From assembly GCA_004796375.1 (NCBI GenBank), contig QZLA01000384.1, forward strand, positions 1-64,000: a stretch of 64,000 nucleotides of DNA, given 5' to 3'. Numbering within the stretch: the first letter of the stretch is position 1; each line of letters begins with the position of its first letter. Both the position numbers and the translations under genes were made by a program. Below the pieces are notes generated by a model, which searched no databases, had not been told where the DNA came from, and was given only the letters and a program-made list of their open reading frames with translations. Shown here one piece after another: positions 8,825-17,954 of the stretch. The stretch comes from Desulfobacteraceae bacterium (GTDB taxonomy: Bacteria > Desulfobacterota > Desulfobacteria > Desulfobacterales > Desulfobacteraceae).

Positions 8825-8852
8825 TTGACAAAAAAGGCGTCGCTACTATAAT
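8825..8852 (+). promoter_or_regulatory. Promoter of the PLP decarboxylase operon
   Basis: TTGACA (8825-8830), a 16-base spacer and TATAAT (8847-8852) match both sigma-70 consensus boxes exactly. The spacer carries the GTCGCTACT motif. Such a strong promoter with a site in its spacer fits repression rather than activation. The gene start is 35 bases downstream of the -10 box. Confidence 0.8.
8839..8847 (+). promoter_or_regulatory. Putative operator, copy 2 (GTCGCTACT)
   Basis: This is the same nine-base sequence as in the divergent promoter, in the same orientation relative to transcription, with its last base overlapping the -10 box. I noticed no further copy elsewhere in the window, though I could not search exhaustively. 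Confidence 0.6.
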
Positions 8853-8887
8853 GGTTACTATATATCAACAGGTCTCAGGAGGGTGAA

Positions 8888-10303
8888 ATGACCGGTAACG
8901 ATAACAGCAGGGCGGCCCACGACATACTGGACTGGGTCCTTTCATTTCTGGAGGACAACGAGGGGTACCGGGTGTGGCCTGATATGGTGCCTGGGCAGAT
9001 CTACAGGGCTCAACCGGACAGGGCGCCACTTTCCGGAAAATCCCTGGACACGGTGTTTGATGAGTTTAAAACCGGAATCCTGCCCGGGATCACACACTGG
9101 AATCATCCTGGTTTTGCTGCCTATTTCAACTCAAGTGCGACCCTGCCGTCTGTGATGGCTGAAGCGGTCAGCGCTGCGGTCAACACCAATACCATGCTGT
9201 GGAAATCCAGCCCGGCCGGGACTGAAATTGAACAGAAAACCCTGGACTGGCTCCAAAAGATGCTTGGCCTGACAGGGTTCACCGGTATTACCTATGACGG
9301 GGGATCCGCGTCCAGTTTCCATGCCCTTGCAGCCATGAGGGAAAACTTCCTGGGACCTGAGTACCGGAAAGCCGGACTGTTCGGCCTGACCGGCGATCAC
9401 CCGGTGATCTATTTGACCGAACAGACCCACAATTCTATCCACAAGGCATTGATCACCCTGGGTTTTGGGACGGACAGTTTTCAATATGTCCGGGTGAACG
9501 ACGATTTTTCCATGGATACCCTGAATCTTTGTGAATTGATTGCAAGTGACAAAAGATCAGGGAGACAGCCGGCGTGCGTGGTGGCTACCCTGGGTTCAAC
9601 CTCATGCACGGCCCTGGATCCGGTGGATGATATCGCTAAGATTTGCAGGGAGGAGGGGGTGTGGCTCCATGTGGATGCCGCCCACGGCGGCTCTGCAGCA
9701 GTTCTGCCAGAGGTTAGGGAAAAATTTGACGGGTGGGAGAAAGCCGACTCCATTGTGGTCAACCCCCACAAGTGGCTGTTCATCCCATTGGAGTTGAGCG
9801 TGCTGTTTGTCAGGGAACCCGGTGTTTTGAAAAATGCGTTTCACTTTTCTGCGGAGTATCTGAAGACAAAACAGGACGGCAGAATTGAGAGCTATATGGA
9901 CTATGGGATCCCCCTGGGACGCCGCTTCAGGTGTCTCAAACTGTGGTTTTCTCTGAATTATCACGGCATCGACTTTTACCGCAGGAAAATCGAACAGCAT
10001 CTCAGCCTGGCCCGGCTGGTGTATGATGCCCTTGACCGGTCCGAGGATTTTGAGATCATGGCACCACAGCCCTTGAGCACCACCTGTTTCAGGGCATTGC
10101 CGGGCAGCGGTGAAGATGCGGACAGTTTCAATGAGCGCTTGATGGATGCAATCAATGGCACCGGCCGTTTTTTTATTTCCCATACCCGTCTCAACAATCG
10201 GTTTGTATTGCGGCATGTGGTGTCAGGGGTAAAGGTCACTGAAAAACACATACAGGGGTTTCTGTCTTTGCTGATGGAGATCAAGCAGCACATGGACAAC
10301 TGA
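8888..10303 (+). CDS. Group II pyridoxal-phosphate amino-acid decarboxylase (aromatic-type)
   Basis: A 471-residue cytoplasmic enzyme of the aromatic-L-amino-acid decarboxylase family. The PLP lysine is K295 in NPHKW. D263 in HVDAAHGGSA holds the pyridine nitrogen and H181 in TEQTHNS stacks on the ring. Y336, five residues before the conserved IPLGRRFR, lines up with the catalytic loop Tyr of animal AADC. That residue is Phe in the aldehyde synthases, so true decarboxylation is expected. The family's usual AAY is AAH here. The start follows a CAGGAGGG site. Substrate is unknown; aromatic amino acids or a related carboxylate are candidates. Two hybrid kinases follow after 69 bases, and the promoter carries an operator shared with the divergent TrmB-type regulator. 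Confidence 0.92.
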   Translation: MTGNDNSRAAHDILDWVLSFLEDNEGYRVWPDMVPGQIYRAQPDRAPLSGKSLDTVFDEFKTGILPGITHWNHPGFAAYFNSSATLPSVMAEAVSAAVNTNTMLWKSSPAGTEIEQKTLDWLQKMLGLTGFTGITYDGGSASSFHALAAMRENFLGPEYRKAGLFGLTGDHPVIYLTEQTHNSIHKALITLGFGTDSFQYVRVNDDFSMDTLNLCELIASDKRSGRQPACVVATLGSTSCTALDPVDDIAKICREEGVWLHVDAAHGGSAAVLPEVREKFDGWEKADSIVVNPHKWLFIPLELSVLFVREPGVLKNAFHFSAEYLKTKQDGRIESYMDYGIPLGRRFRCLKLWFSLNYHGIDFYRRKIEQHLSLARLVYDALDRSEDFEIMAPQPLSTTCFRALPGSGEDADSFNERLMDAINGTGRFFISHTRLNNRFVLRHVVSGVKVTEKHIQGFLSLLMEIKQHMDN

Positions 10304-10372
10304 AACATGAGTGTGTAAAAAACAGAAAAAAGACTTGTATTTTAAACAAAGGCTATTTAATGATATAGAACC

Positions 10373-12658
10373 ATGAAAAAGATGGATCTCGATATCATTG
10401 AAGAAAGCTTTTTCAGACAGGGCAATCCTTTAAGGAAACTTCTTAAAATTTCTCTTACCCTGTTCAATGCCCGCCAGACCGGAATTCTTTACGGTACAAA
10501 CAGTTCTCACTCGAAGTTTTTGCCCACCAGCCTGTGGGACCGGGGTATCATGGATAAGTTTGACGGACCCGGAATAACCGGATGGGTCCTCAAGGTGTTC
10601 GGCAAATGGATCGTTACAGCGAAAAACCTGAGTCCGGTTTATTTTTATACCCTTGATGATACGGGTAAAAAGAAACTCAACGACGGTATTATCTCCTATG
10701 TTCTCAGAAATTATGCGGATTATTACAGCAAAGGGATCAGTGTACTGATCTGCCCCTACCCGGTAGACCGTATCCGGAAAACCAGGGAGCAGTATCTGTC
10801 CGTGCCTTTGTACAGTTATAACGGTGTCAGGATTCAAAAACCCGAGGATAAAATAAAGATCGATATTCGGATTGTCCGGCAGTTTGAATCCAATAACTCC
10901 ATCTATATCTACCTGCCGTCATACGGTATCCTCGTGGTCAATACCGCGGATGAGCGGCTGCTTGAAATGGAGGGGAACACGTTCCTCCAGGAAGCGGAAT
11001 TGAAGCAGCGTCTGGATCTTCTCATCCGGCTGGTCGAGACTGCGTCCCTGGCTTATTTGGGACAGCTCAAAGGGAAGCGCGGGGCTGAACTGCTCTGGAG
11101 AAAAGAGAGCCACCTGCGGGAAGCCGCAGCCCAGTCCATTGAAAATGAAAGAAAATTTCGGGATCTGTATGAAAATGCGCCCATTGCGTATTTTTCCATG
11201 GATGGTTCCGGCAGTATCATACAGAGCAACAGCCGTGCGGAATCCCTGTCCGGATTCAGCCGCGATGAACTTAAAGGCCGCAGCGTGGTTCATCTGTTGG
11301 CCGATAAGATGGAAATGACCCAGAAACGGCGCTTTATCGCCAAATGTATTGAACAGGATCAGCCGATCAAGGACCTCGAGCTGATGATCACCCGTAAATC
11401 CGGTGAGGATGTCTGGATCAGTCTGTCCCTGGAAGCGGTAAAAGACAAGGCCGGGGAGATAACCGAACTGCGAGCCATGGCAGTAGACATCTCCAAACGA
11501 AAAGGATTGGAGAGACAGCTGCTGCACTCACAGAAAATGGAAGCACTGGGCACATTATCCCGCGGGATCGCCCATGACTTCAATAATATCATCGCCCCGA
11601 TTTACGGATATTCCCAGCTCCTTCTCATGGATATCCAGGAAGAAAATCTACTCAAGCAGAATATCGAAATTATTCACAACTGTGCCGTACACGCCAAGGA
11701 CCTGGTGCAGCAGATGTTGACCTTCAGCAAGCAGAAAGCCGACGGGTTCAAGGCCGTAGCCGTGGATAAAGCCGTGAACCAGGCGGTAGAGCTGGCCCGG
11801 GCATTCTTGCCGGCAACCATCCGGATTGAAGCGGATATTGAATCGGACTGCGGGTGTGTTCTCGGGGATCCGGTACAGATCAACCAGGTGGTGATGAACC
11901 TGGTGACCAATGCCATGCATGCGATGGATGATGGCGGCGGAGTATTGAAAATCGTACTTGAGAAGAAAAATCTCACCCATATTGAAGGTGAGCATGAGAA
12001 TATGGTGCCGCAGAACTATATATACCTCATGGTTGGGGATACCGGGAGCGGAATCGATGAACACCTCATGGAAAATATATTTGATCCCTACTTCTCCACA
12101 AAGAAGGAGGGAAAAGGTTCCGGCATCGGTTTGTCGGTGGTTCATGGCATTATCACCAGCCTTGACGGGTATATTCACGTCCAGAGCCAGAAGGGCAAGG
12201 GGAGTCAGTTCCACGTCTACCTGCCGCTGCATGACGGGCCTGCCACGGATCATGTCAAGATACCGAGTGCCGATAAAATTCTAAAGGGATCGGAGCGGAT
12301 TCTTCTGGTTGAAGATGACAGTGCCGTAGCGGTCATGGTCAAGCAGATGCTCGAGAAACTGGGGTATCAGGTGACCATCCATACCAACAGCCAGGAAGGT
12401 TGTGCGGCATTTCTGGAGCAACCCGCAGGATTTGACGTGGTGGTCACCGATCTGACCATGCCGGGAATGACCGGAATAGAGTTGGCCCGGCATATCAATG
12501 AAAAATCAGAGCATGTTCCAGTCATCATATGCACCGGATTCGGTGAAGGGCTTGATAAGAACCCATGTGGTGAACACGGCGTCAAGGCCCTGTTAAAAAA
12601 ACCGGTGTCCATTAAGGATTTTTCCGTCACCCTCCGCAAAGTACTTGAACACGCCTGA
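10373..12658 (+). CDS. Soluble hybrid histidine kinase with novel N-terminal domain (copy 1)
   Basis: A 761-residue protein without a signal peptide or membrane helix. In order: an unfamiliar 1-250 domain, PAS (about 262-375), HisKA with H401 in GIAHDFNN, HATPase (N-box NQVVMNLVTNAMHAM near 505, DTGSGID 556-562, GKGSGIGLS 580-588) and a C-terminal receiver (642-761) with phospho-acceptor D693. The N-terminal domain could be a diverged GAF fold (LKISLTLFNARQTGILYG near residue 25), but I do not recognise it. It shares most of its length with the next gene. Likely co-transcribed with the decarboxylase 69 bases upstream. No separate response regulator with an output domain is nearby. Confidence 0.9.
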   Translation: MKKMDLDIIEESFFRQGNPLRKLLKISLTLFNARQTGILYGTNSSHSKFLPTSLWDRGIMDKFDGPGITGWVLKVFGKWIVTAKNLSPVYFYTLDDTGKKKLNDGIISYVLRNYADYYSKGISVLICPYPVDRIRKTREQYLSVPLYSYNGVRIQKPEDKIKIDIRIVRQFESNNSIYIYLPSYGILVVNTADERLLEMEGNTFLQEAELKQRLDLLIRLVETASLAYLGQLKGKRGAELLWRKESHLREAAAQSIENERKFRDLYENAPIAYFSMDGSGSIIQSNSRAESLSGFSRDELKGRSVVHLLADKMEMTQKRRFIAKCIEQDQPIKDLELMITRKSGEDVWISLSLEAVKDKAGEITELRAMAVDISKRKGLERQLLHSQKMEALGTLSRGIAHDFNNIIAPIYGYSQLLLMDIQEENLLKQNIEIIHNCAVHAKDLVQQMLTFSKQKADGFKAVAVDKAVNQAVELARAFLPATIRIEADIESDCGCVLGDPVQINQVVMNLVTNAMHAMDDGGGVLKIVLEKKNLTHIEGEHENMVPQNYIYLMVGDTGSGIDEHLMENIFDPYFSTKKEGKGSGIGLSVVHGIITSLDGYIHVQSQKGKGSQFHVYLPLHDGPATDHVKIPSADKILKGSERILLVEDDSAVAVMVKQMLEKLGYQVTIHTNSQEGCAAFLEQPAGFDVVVTDLTMPGMTGIELARHINEKSEHVPVIICTGFGEGLDKNPCGEHGVKALLKKPVSIKDFSVTLRKVLEHA

Positions 12659-12726
12659 TTGTGTTTTACGTTTGATTGCTTATCCTGTATGATACCCCCA
12701 ACAGTCAGCTTATACAGTAGAGACGC

Positions 12727-15003
12727 ATGGATATAGATTTTATTGAAGAAAGTTTTTTCAAGCGGGGAAACCCCTTAAGAAAGCTGTTGAAAATATCTTT
12801 GGAGCTCCTTGGTGCGGAACAGACCGGTATCCTGTATGGTTCAAATGAAACAAAGGTTCGGTTCATGCCGACCCATATGTGGGACCGGGGAATCATGGAC
12901 CGTTTTGACGGACGGGGGCTGAAGGGCCTGGCCCTCAAACTGTTTGGCAAAACCGTGATAGAAGCTAAAAAGCTCAGCCCGGTGTACTTCCACAGAACCA
13001 ACGAGAACGGAGAAAAAGAGGAAACAGACGGGGTGATCGCCCATGTACTGAGAACATGTGCAGATTACTACCGAAAGGGGATCTCGGTGTTCATCTGCCC
13101 GGATATTGAAAAATATATATTCGGCATTGAAGACGGGTATATCTATATCCCGTTTTATTCCTATGATGGAAATTCCATCAAATCACCGCTGGACAAAATC
13201 AAACTGGATGTGCGGATTGTCAGGCATTTCAAAGCGCGCAACTACATTTCTGTTTACCTGCCGGCCTATGGGATCCTTGTGGCCAATACCGCGGATGAGT
13301 CCCTGCTTGAGATGGATGAACACGGGTTTGTCAACGAAACCGAGTTGAAAAAACGGCTGGATATTCTGATCAAGCTGGTTGAAACATCTTCTCTGTCCTA
13401 CCTGGGGCAGCTCAAGGGTAAGCGTGGGGCGGAACTGCTGTGGCGCAAAGAGAGCGAGTTGAGAAAAACCTCCAATGAACTGGTTGAAAACGAACGCCGC
13501 TTCAGGGACCTGTATGAAAATGCACCGGTGGCCTATATTTCAATTGATAAGGAGGGCATCATCTCCGGTTGTAACTCCAATGCATCCATTCTGTCCGGTT
13601 ATGATAAACAGGAGCTGGTGGGTAAAAGCGTGGCGCATCTGCTTTCTGACAAAGACGCGGTGCTGGATATGGGGGCCCGCGTCAAGGAAAGCCTGGTGAA
13701 TGGAACACCGATCAGCGGCATGGAGGTGAGGGTCAGAAGAAGCAGCCAGAAACATATATGGGTCAACCTGAATATTGATGTGGTCAAGGATCGGACCGGG
13801 GAGCTGACGGAACTTCGTGCGGTTGCCATCGATATCACCGACAAAAAAAATCTGGAAAACAGGCTGCTCCAGGCGCAGAAGATGGAGGCGATCGGTACGC
13901 TGGCCGGTGGTATTGCCCATGATTTTAATAACCTGCTTTCGCCGATTTCCGGGTATACTGAAATGCTGCTCATGGATGCAAAAAAGAATTCCGATGATGA
14001 AAGATATCTCAATGTGGTCCTGGATTGTACCCGTCATGCCAAGGAACTCGTGAACCAGATGCTGATGTTCAGCCGCCAGAAGGAGCCTGAGTTTAAACTG
14101 GTTCGTGTGGATATTCTGGTTCAGGATATCCTCAATCTGGCCCGCTCTTTTTTGCCCTCAACCATTGTTATAGAAACCGATATCTGCTCAGAGTGCGGCC
14201 TGGTCAAAGCAGACCCCGTACAAATTCATCAGGTGGTCATGAACCTGATTACCAACGCATTTCACGCCATGGAGGAACATAGCGGAACCCTGGGTGTTTC
14301 TGTTGATGAGATGTTTCTGGGGGAGGGTGAAACACCACGGATGCTGCAGCCGGGTTCATATGTCCATATCCGTGTAGAGGATACCGGTTCCGGTATTGCC
14401 CCCCAGCAGCTGGATAATATTTTTGAGCCCTATTATACCACCAAGACCGAGGGCAAAGGAACCGGCCTGGGACTGTCTGTTGTTCACGGGATCATTGAAA
14501 CCCACGGCGGCAGTATCGAGGTAGCGTCCACTGTCGGTAAGGGGTCGCGTTTTGATATCTTCCTGCCGGTGTGCCATTCAGAGGGGCCCAAGTATGAGGA
14601 ACTGCCTGAAGATGAGGGGATTGAGCAGGGGGATGAACGTGTTCTTCTGGTGGATGACGATGAAAAGGTGGCGGTGATGGAAGCCCAGATGCTTGAAAAA
14701 CTGGGGTATCAAGTTCGCGTCTATACCCACGCTGACACTGCCCTGGATGCGTTTATGGACGACCCCGGCGCCGTGGATATCGTAATATCGGATCTGACCA
14801 TGCCGATGATGTCCGGAGAACAGTTGGCCCTGAGAATCCAGCAGAGCAGTCACCCGGTTCCGGTGATCCTGTGTACCGGTTTTGGTGAGCATGTGGATCG
14901 ATCCAAATTTGAGGCTGCCGGCATTAAAGCGGTTCTGAATAAACCGGTGGCGGTTAAAACCTTTGCAGCGACCCTTCGGTCAGTACTGGACAACAGATCA
15001 TAG
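12727..15003 (+). CDS. Soluble hybrid histidine kinase with novel N-terminal domain (copy 2)
   Basis: A 758-residue paralogue of the previous gene with the same order: N-terminal domain (1-247), PAS (about 259-372), H398 in GIAHDFNN, HATPase (DTGSGIA near 552, GKGTGLGLS near 577) and receiver (638-758) with D689. The N-terminal domains share long blocks, including GNPLRKLLKISL, WDRGIMD and LGQLKGKRGAELLWRKES, so this region is under strong constraint. Both copies keep all catalytic residues and appear active. The 68-base gap to copy 1 suggests one transcript. The pair probably arose by tandem duplication and may form heterodimers or sense different ligands, which is inference. Confidence 0.9.
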   Translation: MDIDFIEESFFKRGNPLRKLLKISLELLGAEQTGILYGSNETKVRFMPTHMWDRGIMDRFDGRGLKGLALKLFGKTVIEAKKLSPVYFHRTNENGEKEETDGVIAHVLRTCADYYRKGISVFICPDIEKYIFGIEDGYIYIPFYSYDGNSIKSPLDKIKLDVRIVRHFKARNYISVYLPAYGILVANTADESLLEMDEHGFVNETELKKRLDILIKLVETSSLSYLGQLKGKRGAELLWRKESELRKTSNELVENERRFRDLYENAPVAYISIDKEGIISGCNSNASILSGYDKQELVGKSVAHLLSDKDAVLDMGARVKESLVNGTPISGMEVRVRRSSQKHIWVNLNIDVVKDRTGELTELRAVAIDITDKKNLENRLLQAQKMEAIGTLAGGIAHDFNNLLSPISGYTEMLLMDAKKNSDDERYLNVVLDCTRHAKELVNQMLMFSRQKEPEFKLVRVDILVQDILNLARSFLPSTIVIETDICSECGLVKADPVQIHQVVMNLITNAFHAMEEHSGTLGVSVDEMFLGEGETPRMLQPGSYVHIRVEDTGSGIAPQQLDNIFEPYYTTKTEGKGTGLGLSVVHGIIETHGGSIEVASTVGKGSRFDIFLPVCHSEGPKYEELPEDEGIEQGDERVLLVDDDEKVAVMEAQMLEKLGYQVRVYTHADTALDAFMDDPGAVDIVISDLTMPMMSGEQLALRIQQSSHPVPVILCTGFGEHVDRSKFEAAGIKAVLNKPVAVKTFAATLRSVLDNRS

Positions 15004-15015
15004 TTGTCACTTGGG

Positions 15016-16182
15016 TCAGGGTTTTCCATAAAGGGATGCAATCTCCCGGACCGCTTTAACCATTTGGTCTACCTGGGCCGCAGTATTGAACGGCCCCACT
15101 CCGACACGGACCGTGCCGTGAATCTTGTCGGTTTTCAGGCACTCATGGACAAGGGGTGCGCAATGAAGCCCGGTACGGCAGGCAATATTATATTCTCCAT
15201 CCAGAAGCGTGCCGGTGCTGGCTGCCTCAAACCCATTGACATTAAAGCTGAGCACCCCGATATGATCCTCCAGCCGGTTCGCGCAATATGTGGTGACACG
15301 ATCTATTTGTCCCAGAGCCTGTGCCAGCCGGGATATAAGATGTGTTTCATGTTGGTGAACCGAGTGCATACTCCGCTCCAGGAGCCATTTAAAGCCGGCA
15401 TTGAGACCGGCAATGCCGAGAATATTCAGTGTGCCGTATTCCAGGCGGTAGGGATATTCCTCGAGGTGATGACGGGCAGCCGATTTTACCCCGGTACCGC
15501 CGGCCCGTGAATGTCTAATGATCACCGGATTGCGGACATACAGCCCGCCGACTCCGGTGGGACCCATCAACGATTTATGACCGGTAAAGGCCACCACATC
15601 TATATTCAGGTCCTGAACATCAATGGGGATTTTTCCTGCGGTTTGCGATGCATCAACCAGGAAGGGCACCTCATATTGCCTGCACAGCCTGCCAATTTCC
15701 TTTAGCGGCTGTATCGTGCCGATCACGTTGGACGCATGGTTGACCACAACCAGACAGGTGTCGGACCTGAATCTTGATTTGAAATCTTCGGGATTGACAA
15801 ATCCATTGCCGTCAAACGGGATATAGTCCACGTCTACCCCGTTGTAGCGGGACAGGTGGTAGAGGGGTCTGAGCACCGCGTTGTGCTCCAGCGTGGTGGT
15901 AATGACGTGGCCGCCAGGTTTTACCATACCAGAAATGGCCAGGTTTAATGCATCGGTTGAGTTGGCGGAAAAAACCAGTCGTTCAGGGGAGTTCCCGTTA
16001 AAATACCGGGTCAGCAGACAGCGGGTTTCTTCCAGCAGCTGACCCGCCTCAAGTCCGATGTCATATCCGCTTCTTCCGGGACTGACACCGGCCCGGCGGT
16101 AGAAGGTGTCCATGAACTCATAGACAATTTCAGGCTTGGGAAAAGAGGTGGCGGCATTGTCAAAGTAAATCAGGTCATCCAT
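15016..16182 (-). CDS. Cysteine desulfurase family protein (class V aminotransferase)
   Basis: A 388-residue PLP enzyme of the TIGR01977 group of cysteine desulfurase-like proteins. Evidence: MDDLIYFDNAATSFPKP at the start, the PLP lysine in VAFTGHKSLMGPTGVG, and RTGLHCAPL near the C-terminus with the Cys expected to carry the persulfide. The frame allows a start five codons earlier (16197), but ATG 16182 has a GGAAGG site seven bases upstream and matches the family N-terminus. It would release sulfur from cysteine or selenium from selenocysteine; the acceptor is unknown. It converges on the second hybrid kinase, 12 bases away. Confidence 0.9.
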   Translation of the reverse strand: MDDLIYFDNAATSFPKPEIVYEFMDTFYRRAGVSPGRSGYDIGLEAGQLLEETRCLLTRYFNGNSPERLVFSANSTDALNLAISGMVKPGGHVITTTLEHNAVLRPLYHLSRYNGVDVDYIPFDGNGFVNPEDFKSRFRSDTCLVVVNHASNVIGTIQPLKEIGRLCRQYEVPFLVDASQTAGKIPIDVQDLNIDVVAFTGHKSLMGPTGVGGLYVRNPVIIRHSRAGGTGVKSAARHHLEEYPYRLEYGTLNILGIAGLNAGFKWLLERSMHSVHQHETHLISRLAQALGQIDRVTTYCANRLEDHIGVLSFNVNGFEAASTGTLLDGEYNIACRTGLHCAPLVHECLKTDKIHGTVRVGVGPFNTAAQVDQMVKAVREIASLYGKP

Positions 16183-16275
16183 TTTCCATCCTTCCATATG
16201 GTTCCTATCGGGAGCGGTTCAGGGACTGCTGGAACGGGAACAGGGCACAGGGAATTTTGGTGGATCAGGGTGAGG

Positions 16276-17052
16276 TTATTTCTTGTTATCCAGGTTTGCC
16301 ACGGCTTTCTGAACCAGGTAGTGGACCAGACTCTCCAGGGCCATACCGTCTGATTCCGGGTTCAGCGTCCCGGGTGTGACACCCTCTGTTCTGCCCAGTT
16401 CCATTTGGTCTTCAAAATATCCGGCAGAAACCTGCTCCAATGTACCGGCATCAAGGATTATCAACCGCAAACCTATGATCCACGGGCCCTCGACTTCGAT
16501 TGAATCTGATATTTCAGTGGGGGGTATGGTTTCGGAAGCCTGGGTGTCCCCTACGATACTGCCGAAAATACTGTTGACCGATCCGTCATCCAATCCTTCC
16601 TTGGCCCCGGCCATTTTTTCCGCCCTTAAAATGTCAAACTTTGCAAACCATTTGGTGGTTTTGAATTTTCCCTTCTTTAATTTTTTTAATGCAGATGCAT
16701 CGCCCATATTTACGACAAGCGTCATGTCATTGAGCGCATCACCGAGCCCTGTGCGATCAAGCACCCTGAAATTGGCCCGCGTAAGCTCGGCTTCACCTAA
16801 GTCAGCGACTTTTTCAACGGTAATCCTTTTGGTAAATGCGGCGCTCGTGCTTTTTACAGACCCAGGAAGCACCACGACAATAGGCCCTTGTACGTGGGCA
16901 TTCATATATTCAATGGGTTGGGGCATCTGCTGCTCAACCATGGGTTCAGGCGTTTGGGAGGCCTTGTCGCTACCTGCACCCGTTACCATGCACCCGGCTG
17001 TGACAAGGAGTCCGGTCAGTAACAGTGCCCAAATCACCTTTAATTCATTCAA
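16276..17052 (-). CDS. Putative outer-membrane or periplasmic lipoprotein
   Basis: A 258-residue protein with a type II signal peptide: MNELK, a hydrophobic core and lipobox VTAGC with the lipidated Cys at 21. I place the start at TTG 17052 because TGGAGG lies six bases upstream and the resulting signal peptide is canonical; ATG 17070 is six codons earlier. The body resembles, weakly, the CsgG-like lipoproteins: an FRVLDRTGLGDALND segment, then a WFAKFDILRAEKM stretch and IGLRLIILDAGTLEQVSAGY. No specific function can be assigned. The desulfurase gene lies downstream, 93 bases away. Confidence 0.7.
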   Translation of the reverse strand: MNELKVIWALLLTGLLVTAGCMVTGAGSDKASQTPEPMVEQQMPQPIEYMNAHVQGPIVVVLPGSVKSTSAAFTKRITVEKVADLGEAELTRANFRVLDRTGLGDALNDMTLVVNMGDASALKKLKKGKFKTTKWFAKFDILRAEKMAGAKEGLDDGSVNSIFGSIVGDTQASETIPPTEISDSIEVEGPWIIGLRLIILDAGTLEQVSAGYFEDQMELGRTEGVTPGTLNPESDGMALESLVHYLVQKAVANLDNKK

Positions 17053-17233
17053 CTCAAACCTCCATGACATGGTAAGTCGTTGATTGCCATTAAAGTGCAG
17101 CTCGAATCATACAATAGGAATTCATGAAAAGGCAAATGGTTATTTAAGTCCGTTTTTCGGCGCCTGGAGGATATCCTTCATCGGGCCTTTTCTCTTTATC
17201 TTTTGGCATCAGTCTGGTAATCAATATGCAAAA

Positions 17234-17845
17234 ATGGAACACATTGTTTTCAATACCATCACCCACCCTCGAGAGGTTCGGCTTAAAATCAAACGGTCCG
17301 ATTTCATCTGCAGGCTTGCGCATGTGGAGACCATTGAAGAGGCCAAAACCTTTATCTCAGGTATATCTAAGGAGAATAAGACCGCGAATCACAACTGCTG
17401 GGCTTATATTGTGGGAGGGAAAGGGGAGATATCCCATTGCTCGGATGCCGGAGAACCTGCCGGTACGGCTGGAAAGCCCATGCTGAATATGCTTCAAAGC
17501 CACGATATGACACAGGTTGCTGCAGTGGTCACACGGTTTTTCGGAGGCGTCAAACTCGGGGTCAGGGGGTTGATCGAAGCCTATGGGGATACGGTTCGAC
17601 AGACCATTGAGACGGCCCCGCTGCATCGGCTGATTGCTACCCGGCAGCTGTTCATCCAGGTCCCCTATCCCTTCAATGATACCTTGCTTCACAAGCTGTC
17701 GCAGTTCAAGGGCCGGGTTGTGGATACCCAATATGCCGAACAGATAAGCCATTCATATATTGTTGAAGATCCGGATATCTCAGGGGCGGTTGCGCTTCTT
17801 GAATCCCTCGCATCTGCGGGCAAGCTTGTCTTGAAATCCTCATAA
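17234..17845 (+). CDS. YigZ/IMPACT family protein
   Basis: A 203-residue protein with an N-terminal UPF0029/IMPACT domain and a short DUF1949-type C-terminal domain. The signature is clear: NHNCWAYIVGG, SDAGEPAGTAGKPML and RFFGGVKLGVRGLIEAYGD. Bacterial YigZ proteins bind nucleic acid or translation factors; their exact role is unsettled. The frame is open back to 17084, but the extra 50 residues are unlike any family N-terminus, so I start at ATG 17234. No good ribosome site precedes it, so the start is the least certain part. Confidence 0.85.
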   Translation: MEHIVFNTITHPREVRLKIKRSDFICRLAHVETIEEAKTFISGISKENKTANHNCWAYIVGGKGEISHCSDAGEPAGTAGKPMLNMLQSHDMTQVAAVVTRFFGGVKLGVRGLIEAYGDTVRQTIETAPLHRLIATRQLFIQVPYPFNDTLLHKLSQFKGRVVDTQYAEQISHSYIVEDPDISGAVALLESLASAGKLVLKSS

Positions 17846-17878
17846 TTTCATGGCGGTTAAAAAAGGTAAAAAAGGGTC

Positions 17879-17906
17879 TTGACAATACTCTAATATTCAG
17901 TATAGT
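17879..17906 (+). promoter_or_regulatory. Promoter of the XRE-cupin regulator operon
   Basis: TTGACA (17879-17884), a 16-base spacer and TATAGT (17901-17906) form a strong sigma-70 promoter. It is embedded in AT-rich DNA and overlaps the first of two CTAATATT repeats. The start codon is 49 bases past the -10 box. Confidence 0.7.
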
Positions 17907-17939
17907 TAAATTTAAATTATAAATACTAATATTGAATAT
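17890..17939 (+). repeat. Two direct repeats CTAATATT-N-A-R-TAT, probable operator
   Basis: Copies lie at 17890-17903 and 17926-17939 and agree at 12 of 14 bases, with starts 36 bases apart. The first spans the promoter spacer into the -10 box; the second is in the leader just before the regulator start. This placement fits self-repression by the XRE-cupin protein encoded downstream. Confidence 0.5.
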
Positions 17940-17954
17940 GCATTTGGAATTGTC

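Noticed and set aside
17084-17233. N-terminal extension of the YigZ-like protein
   Set aside because: The sequence is not protein-like and the family begins at the chosen ATG.
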